NCBI GenBank assembly: GCA_009786625.1
Contig: WQRT01000081.1
Location: 2,330-11,380, forward strand
Origin: Treponema sp.
GTDB lineage: Bacteria > Spirochaetota > Spirochaetia > Treponematales > Breznakiellaceae
Length of the DNA stretch: 9,051 nucleotides
Direction: 5' to 3'
Within the stretch, counting starts at the first letter, position 1, and each line of letters opens with the position of its first letter. The position numbers and the translations under genes are program-made. The notes under the pieces were generated by a model. That model worked only from the letters and a program-made list of their open reading frames with translations, had not been told where the DNA came from and ran no database searches. Of the stretch, positions 6,591 to 9,051 are shown piece after piece.

Positions 6591-6762
6591 AATACAATAC
6601 GGGCAGGCGGGAGCTGAGCGGGTCTGCAAAACCTTTGCTGAGCACTTGCTTCGGAGCTTCGTATCCTTCGAGCTTCGCTCTACAGATGCTTCATCTCCTG
6701 CGCAGGGAACCGCAAAAATGGTTTTCCAGACCCGCTCAGATACCGCCTGCCCGCGTTGTATT
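6591..6762. repeat. 172-bp palindromic element with 43-bp inverted arms
   Basis: Left arm 6591-6633 and right arm 6720-6762 are inverted repeats with 38 of 43 positions matching. The outer ends are AATACAA/TTGTATT, the core is GGGCAGGCGG...CTGAGCGGGTCTG (6601-6626 versus 6727-6752), and the inner end is AAAACC/GGTTTT. The 86-bp interior has further short self-complementary GAAGC/GCTTC and GAGCTTCG motifs. It could fold as one long hairpin. It has no gene, no transposase and no target-site duplication that I can see. The best guess is a MITE-like or REP-like dispersed repeat, located just upstream of the ribosomal operon promoter and after the zinc-ribbon genes. A role as a transcriptional barrier is also possible. 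Confidence 0.65.
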
Positions 6763-6948
6763 GTGTTTACTTTAAGGATCAACCTATTTCTGAAACAATG
6801 ATATTTTTTTATATTTAGAGGGCTCGAAAGCGAATTCTTAGCAAAGGTTTTGCCGGTACGCCTCCTCGCCGCCTGTAGTATATATGACAATGCCTTCGCC
6901 GCCTTAAACCGCGCTGCTTCCTTCATCTGCATTAATTAATTTTTTATT
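6763..6948. other. Non-coding stretch after the zinc-ribbon gene
   Basis: This AT-rich to mixed stretch lies between the palindromic element and the stop of the zinc-ribbon gene. It contains a 17-bp segment (6837-6853) that is an inverted copy of 6626-6642 in the palindromic element (16 of 17 matching), and two copies of TCGCCGCCT (6866-6874, 6896-6904). A minus-strand frame is open across it, but it lacks a ribosome binding site and runs through the inverted repeat, so I do not call a gene. No intrinsic terminator for the upstream unit was recognised. Confidence 0.4.
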
Positions 6949-7263
6949 CTATCTTGTTATTAAATACGACAAAACACCAATCACGGCAAACAGCGCGAAA
7001 AAGGCCGCGATATATGTCCAAAAAGGTAACGGTTCTGCGGGACGATGAGCGGGTTTGTTATTTGCTTTTTTGGAAGACGATGGAGCCGAATAGCCGCACA
7101 TCGGACAGCCGTTTTGAAACATTCTGTCAGGCCCTGTATGGCCGCAGGACGGACAGCGGACGGAAGCAAAATAACGGCCGCAGCGCGGGCACGTCTTTAC
7201 ATCGCTTCCGACTTCGGCGCCGCAATTATCGCAAAAAAAACGCGGTTTCCTGCTTGCTATCAA
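6949..7263 (-). CDS. Double zinc-ribbon, tail-anchored membrane protein
   Basis: The product is a small protein with four CxxC knuckles (C11/C14, C25/C28, C37/C40, C53/C56), consistent with two zinc ribbons. A Ser/Lys/Pro-rich linker follows, then one hydrophobic helix at about residues 81-102 ending LITR, which suggests a C-terminal membrane anchor with the zinc domains in the cytoplasm. I prefer the TTG start at 7263: its TTGA overlaps the stop of the upstream fmdB-like gene, and AGGAGAG lies nine bases before it. This gives 104 residues. An ATG at 7314 is in frame but lies 52 bases inside the upstream gene and would add a basic, unconserved-looking stretch. The function is unknown; zinc ribbons of this kind may bind protein or nucleic acid. 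Confidence 0.8.
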   Translation of the reverse strand: MIASRKPRFFCDNCGAEVGSDVKTCPRCGRYFASVRCPSCGHTGPDRMFQNGCPMCGYSAPSSSKKANNKPAHRPAEPLPFWTYIAAFFALFAVIGVLSYLITR

Positions 7264-7559
7264 GCTGACTGGCTCTCCTGTTTTGCGGCGGAACACTCGC
7301 CGCCTGCCGGGCATTGAGCACAGGCTGAAACGGCCGGTGTTTTATCGGTTTTTGATTCTTTTTTAGCGGATTTTGTCGATTTTCCCTTATCTGTTACATA
7401 AAAACCAGAGCCTTTAAAAATAACGCCTGTTCCGCCCAGAATTAACCGGCGGACTTCACCGCCGCATTCGGGACAATCTTTAAGAGGCGCATCGCTCATG
7501 GACTGGAGAATCTCAAAATGATGGGAGCAGCTTTTACATTCGTATTCATATGTGGGCAT
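7260..7559 (-). CDS. FmdB-family zinc-ribbon protein
   Basis: The 99-residue product begins MPTYEYECKSCSHHFEILQS, the hallmark of the FmdB/CxxC_CxxC_SSSS regulatory-protein family. It has the two knuckles C8/C11 and C29/C32 forming one zinc ribbon. A GVIFKGSGFYVTD segment (45-57) follows, as in the family, then a Lys/Ser-rich tail with three more cysteines (C80, C83, C89). FmdB was named from the formamidase gene region of Methylophilus as a putative regulator; the molecular role of most members is unknown. AGAGGA lies six bases before the ATG. It is the first gene of a coupled pair with the next zinc-ribbon gene and is divergent from the deacetylase gene. Confidence 0.9.
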   Translation of the reverse strand: MPTYEYECKSCSHHFEILQSMSDAPLKDCPECGGEVRRLILGGTGVIFKGSGFYVTDKGKSTKSAKKESKTDKTPAVSACAQCPAGGECSAAKQESQSA

Positions 7560-7578
7560 AAATTTTCCTCTTCAAGGA

Positions 7579-7607
7579 AAGATACCAAAATTATTATCAG
7601 AGGTCAA
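7579..7607 (-). promoter_or_regulatory. Candidate promoter for the fmdB-like gene
   Basis: In the 81-bp divergent spacer, TTGACC (plus 7602-7607) and TATCTT (plus 7579-7584) lie 17 bp apart on the minus strand, five and four of six to consensus. The predicted start falls near 7572, leaving a leader of about 13 bases that only just includes the AGAGGA site. That short leader is the main doubt. On the plus strand no clean -35/-10 pair was found for the deacetylase gene. Confidence 0.4.
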
Positions 7608-7640
7608 GACAAAAAAACTAAACAAGGTTATTATAATGTT

Positions 7641-8795
7641 ATGAAGAAAAGTAATAAAATTTTTATCTGTTTCTTAATTTTTATTATTATTTTGTCTTGT
7701 GCGAGAGCGCAGGATAATCCTTCTTTAGCATCATCCACGCAGGAAACCGCGCCTTCCGCGAACATCGAAGTAACTGCGCCGCAGGCAGAGCCGCCGATGG
7801 TTTATTATGACGGCTCAGTTCTTAACATTTTTTTCCATCCGCTTGTGTCAAGACCGCAGGACGCGTTTAGAAGCAGCCACCGGAGTTTTTTTCTTGAATG
7901 GTATGTTACAGCGGGTGAATATAAAAAAGTTCTTGATGAATTATACGCGGCTAATTACGTGCTTGTCGATATAAATGAATTATACGAAATTACTAACGTA
8001 AACGGGCAAAAGCGCGTAACGGGAAAAAGAGTTCTTGTCCCGCAGGGAAAAAAGCCGATGATTTTATCGATTGATGATTTAAGTTATTACGATTTTGTGA
8101 GGGAGAACGCTTCCGTATACAAATTAATAATAGATGATAATAACAGGATCGCGGCATGGACAGACACCGCAAGCGGCGGGGAAATATCATACGATCTTGA
8201 TGTAGTTACATATCTTGAAGTATTTCTCGCTGAGCATCCTGATTTTTCCGTGCGGGGCGCAAAAGGCATTATCGCGCTTACAGGGTACGAAGGAGTGCTC
8301 GGATATCAGACACACGTCGGGTATGAGGGCGTTACGGGAACTCCGAATGCGCGGATTTTAAACTCGCCTGAGTATCTGGAAGAAAAAGCAAAAGCGATAG
8401 CTGTCGTTAACAGGCTGAAAGAACTTGGATGGCATTTCGCCTCGCACAGTTGGGGGCATTTGAATATGCCCAACATTCCGATGTCATGGTTTATGAACGA
8501 TACAAACCGGTGGGACAGGGAGGTGCGCCCGATTCTCGGCGATACCGATCTTTACATATACCCGTTCGGCGCGGGAGTTGAATCCATCGAGGAAAAACAC
8601 CGCGTGTTACGCGAAAGAGGCTTCAGCGTGTTTTTTGGTGTCGGCGCGGGTTTTACATTCAGAGAAATGCAGAGCTATATTTACTTTGACCGCAGAAACA
8701 TTGACGGGCAATATTTCAGAACATTCAGAAACAACGAAAACAGATTGTTTGACATAGACCGCGTCATTGACGATCAAGCGCGCCGCATAAGATAG
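7641..8795 (+). CDS. Exported polysaccharide deacetylase-like protein, probable lipoprotein
   Basis: The 384-residue protein has a divergent NodB-type deacetylase core. SIDD (143-146) fits motif 1 with the catalytic and metal-binding aspartates, SHSWGH (268-273) fits the HxxxH metal motif with His269 and His273, and YPFG (307-310) resembles the later proline-glycine motif. Members remove acetyl groups from amino sugars in peptidoglycan or other glycans using a divalent metal. The N-terminus MKKSNKIFICFLIFIIILSC is a signal peptide; ILSC would fit a relaxed spirochaetal lipobox with Cys20, and a Ser/Pro/Ala-rich linker follows. The frame is open from 7518, but the signal peptide fixes the start at 7641, with a weak AAGG upstream. 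Substrate is unknown. It could also be a catalytically altered relative. Confidence 0.8.
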   Translation: MKKSNKIFICFLIFIIILSCARAQDNPSLASSTQETAPSANIEVTAPQAEPPMVYYDGSVLNIFFHPLVSRPQDAFRSSHRSFFLEWYVTAGEYKKVLDELYAANYVLVDINELYEITNVNGQKRVTGKRVLVPQGKKPMILSIDDLSYYDFVRENASVYKLIIDDNNRIAAWTDTASGGEISYDLDVVTYLEVFLAEHPDFSVRGAKGIIALTGYEGVLGYQTHVGYEGVTGTPNARILNSPEYLEEKAKAIAVVNRLKELGWHFASHSWGHLNMPNIPMSWFMNDTNRWDREVRPILGDTDLYIYPFGAGVESIEEKHRVLRERGFSVFFGVGAGFTFREMQSYIYFDRRNIDGQYFRTFRNNENRLFDIDRVIDDQARRIR

Positions 8796-8832
8796 CGCAT
8801 AACGCGGTTAATTTTAGTTTGTCTATACGATA
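8796..8832. other. Convergent intergenic gap
   Basis: Only 37 bp separate the stop codons of the deacetylase gene and the next, minus-strand gene. A 10-bp palindrome ACTAATTAGT lies at 8832-8841, over the second stop codon. It is too short and too AT-rich to be called a terminator, and no GC-rich stem with a T-run was seen. Confidence 0.4.
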
Positions 8833-9051
8833 CTAATTAGTTAACAGAAAAAGATTTAATAGCTGCGCTATCTCGCTTTCGTCCATCTCGGCGGTTCTTA
8901 TATCGACATATGAATTATTCTGAACAGGCGGATTGGCGAAAAAAAGCATAGTAATAAATGATCCGGGATCAGGGGAAATGAAATTTCCGGCAAGGCCGAG
9001 GATTGAAGATAATCCGCGGGCTTGGGACACACTTTCAAACTGTAATCTCAA
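8833..9051 (-). CDS. Hypothetical protein, C-terminal part (partial at right edge)
   Basis: The minus-strand frame is open from the right edge to a TAG at 8835-8833 and gives 72 codons plus the stop. The fragment reads RLQFESVSQARGLSSILGLAG, then a hydrophobic FITMLFFANPP stretch, and ends IAQLLNLFLLTN. I do not recognise the family. The TTG at the very edge could serve as a start, but the gene more likely continues past 9051. Base composition resembles the neighbouring genes, and no competing frame on the other strand is open, which supports a real coding region. It converges on the deacetylase gene. Confidence 0.55.
   Translation of the reverse strand: MRLQFESVSQARGLSSILGLAGNFISPDPGSFITMLFFANPPVQNNSYVDIRTAEMDESEIAQLLNLFLLTN

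Noticed and set aside
6471..6932. 153-codon open frame on the minus strand between the zinc-ribbon gene and rpsL
   Set aside because: It has no ribosome binding site, its composition is unlike a folded protein, and it runs straight through both arms of the palindromic element and the rpsL promoter. It is best explained as chance openness in a repeat.
7264..7314. ATG start at 7314 for the double zinc-ribbon protein
   Set aside because: It would overlap the fmdB-like gene by 55 bases, while a TTG with a well-placed Shine-Dalgarno sits exactly at the stop codon.
7632..7637. Perfect TATAAT just before the deacetylase start
   Set aside because: A start site 6-7 bases downstream would fall inside the coding region, and no suitable -35 box is present at 15-19 bp. 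It is possible only for a leaderless transcript, which I cannot support.
7518..7640. Upstream in-frame ATG extending the deacetylase by 41 codons
   Set aside because: The extension overlaps the divergent fmdB-like gene and would bury the signal peptide that begins at 7641.

Overview
The window carries the promoter-proximal part of a merged str/S10 ribosomal protein operon on the minus strand, read from right to left: rpsL, rpsG, tuf, rpsJ, rplC, rplD, rplW, rplB, rpsS, rplV and the first 42 codons of rpsC, which runs off the left edge. The organism is a bacterium, most likely a spirochaete close to Treponema. The main reason is the EF-Tu sequence, whose '[19 protein letters not shown]' and '[11 protein letters not shown]' stretches match treponemal EF-Tu as I remember it. 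The AT-leaning intergenic DNA and a relaxed spirochaete-style lipobox in one protein agree with this. The assignment is from memory, not from a search.

Layout. Positions 1-3363 hold tightly packed genes from rplC to rpsC, with gaps of 2-42 bp and overlaps of 1 and 4 bp, as expected for coupled translation. Positions 3364-6363 hold rpsJ, tuf, rpsG and rpsL. Here three spacers are unusually long (248, 87-90 and 302 bp), and each contains a substantial inverted repeat starting at or just after the upstream stop codon. The rpsJ-rplC spacer is the most structured piece: two hairpins, a compact three-way junction, and a possible fold around the rplC ribosome binding site. fusA, which lies between rpsG and tuf in the classical str operon, is absent.

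Positions 6364-6948 are non-coding. They contain a good sigma70-type promoter for the ribosomal operon and, upstream of it, a 172-bp element with 43-bp imperfect inverted arms that looks like a palindromic repeat or MITE-like insertion. Positions 6949-7559 hold a two-gene minus-strand unit: an FmdB-family zinc-ribbon protein and a tail-anchored double-zinc-ribbon membrane protein coupled through a TTG start overlapping the fmdB stop. Divergent from it, 7641-8795 encodes an exported, probably lipid-anchored, divergent NodB-fold polysaccharide deacetylase. The right edge (8833-9051) is the C-terminal end of an unrecognised minus-strand gene.

How they work together: rpsL through rpsC supply the 30S and 50S subunits and the elongation factor for translation. 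The flanking zinc-ribbon and deacetylase genes have no evident functional tie to the ribosome. No tRNA, rRNA, CRISPR array, transposase or convincing intrinsic terminator was seen. The most unusual feature is the amount of RNA-level structure in the long spacers of an operon that is otherwise very compact.
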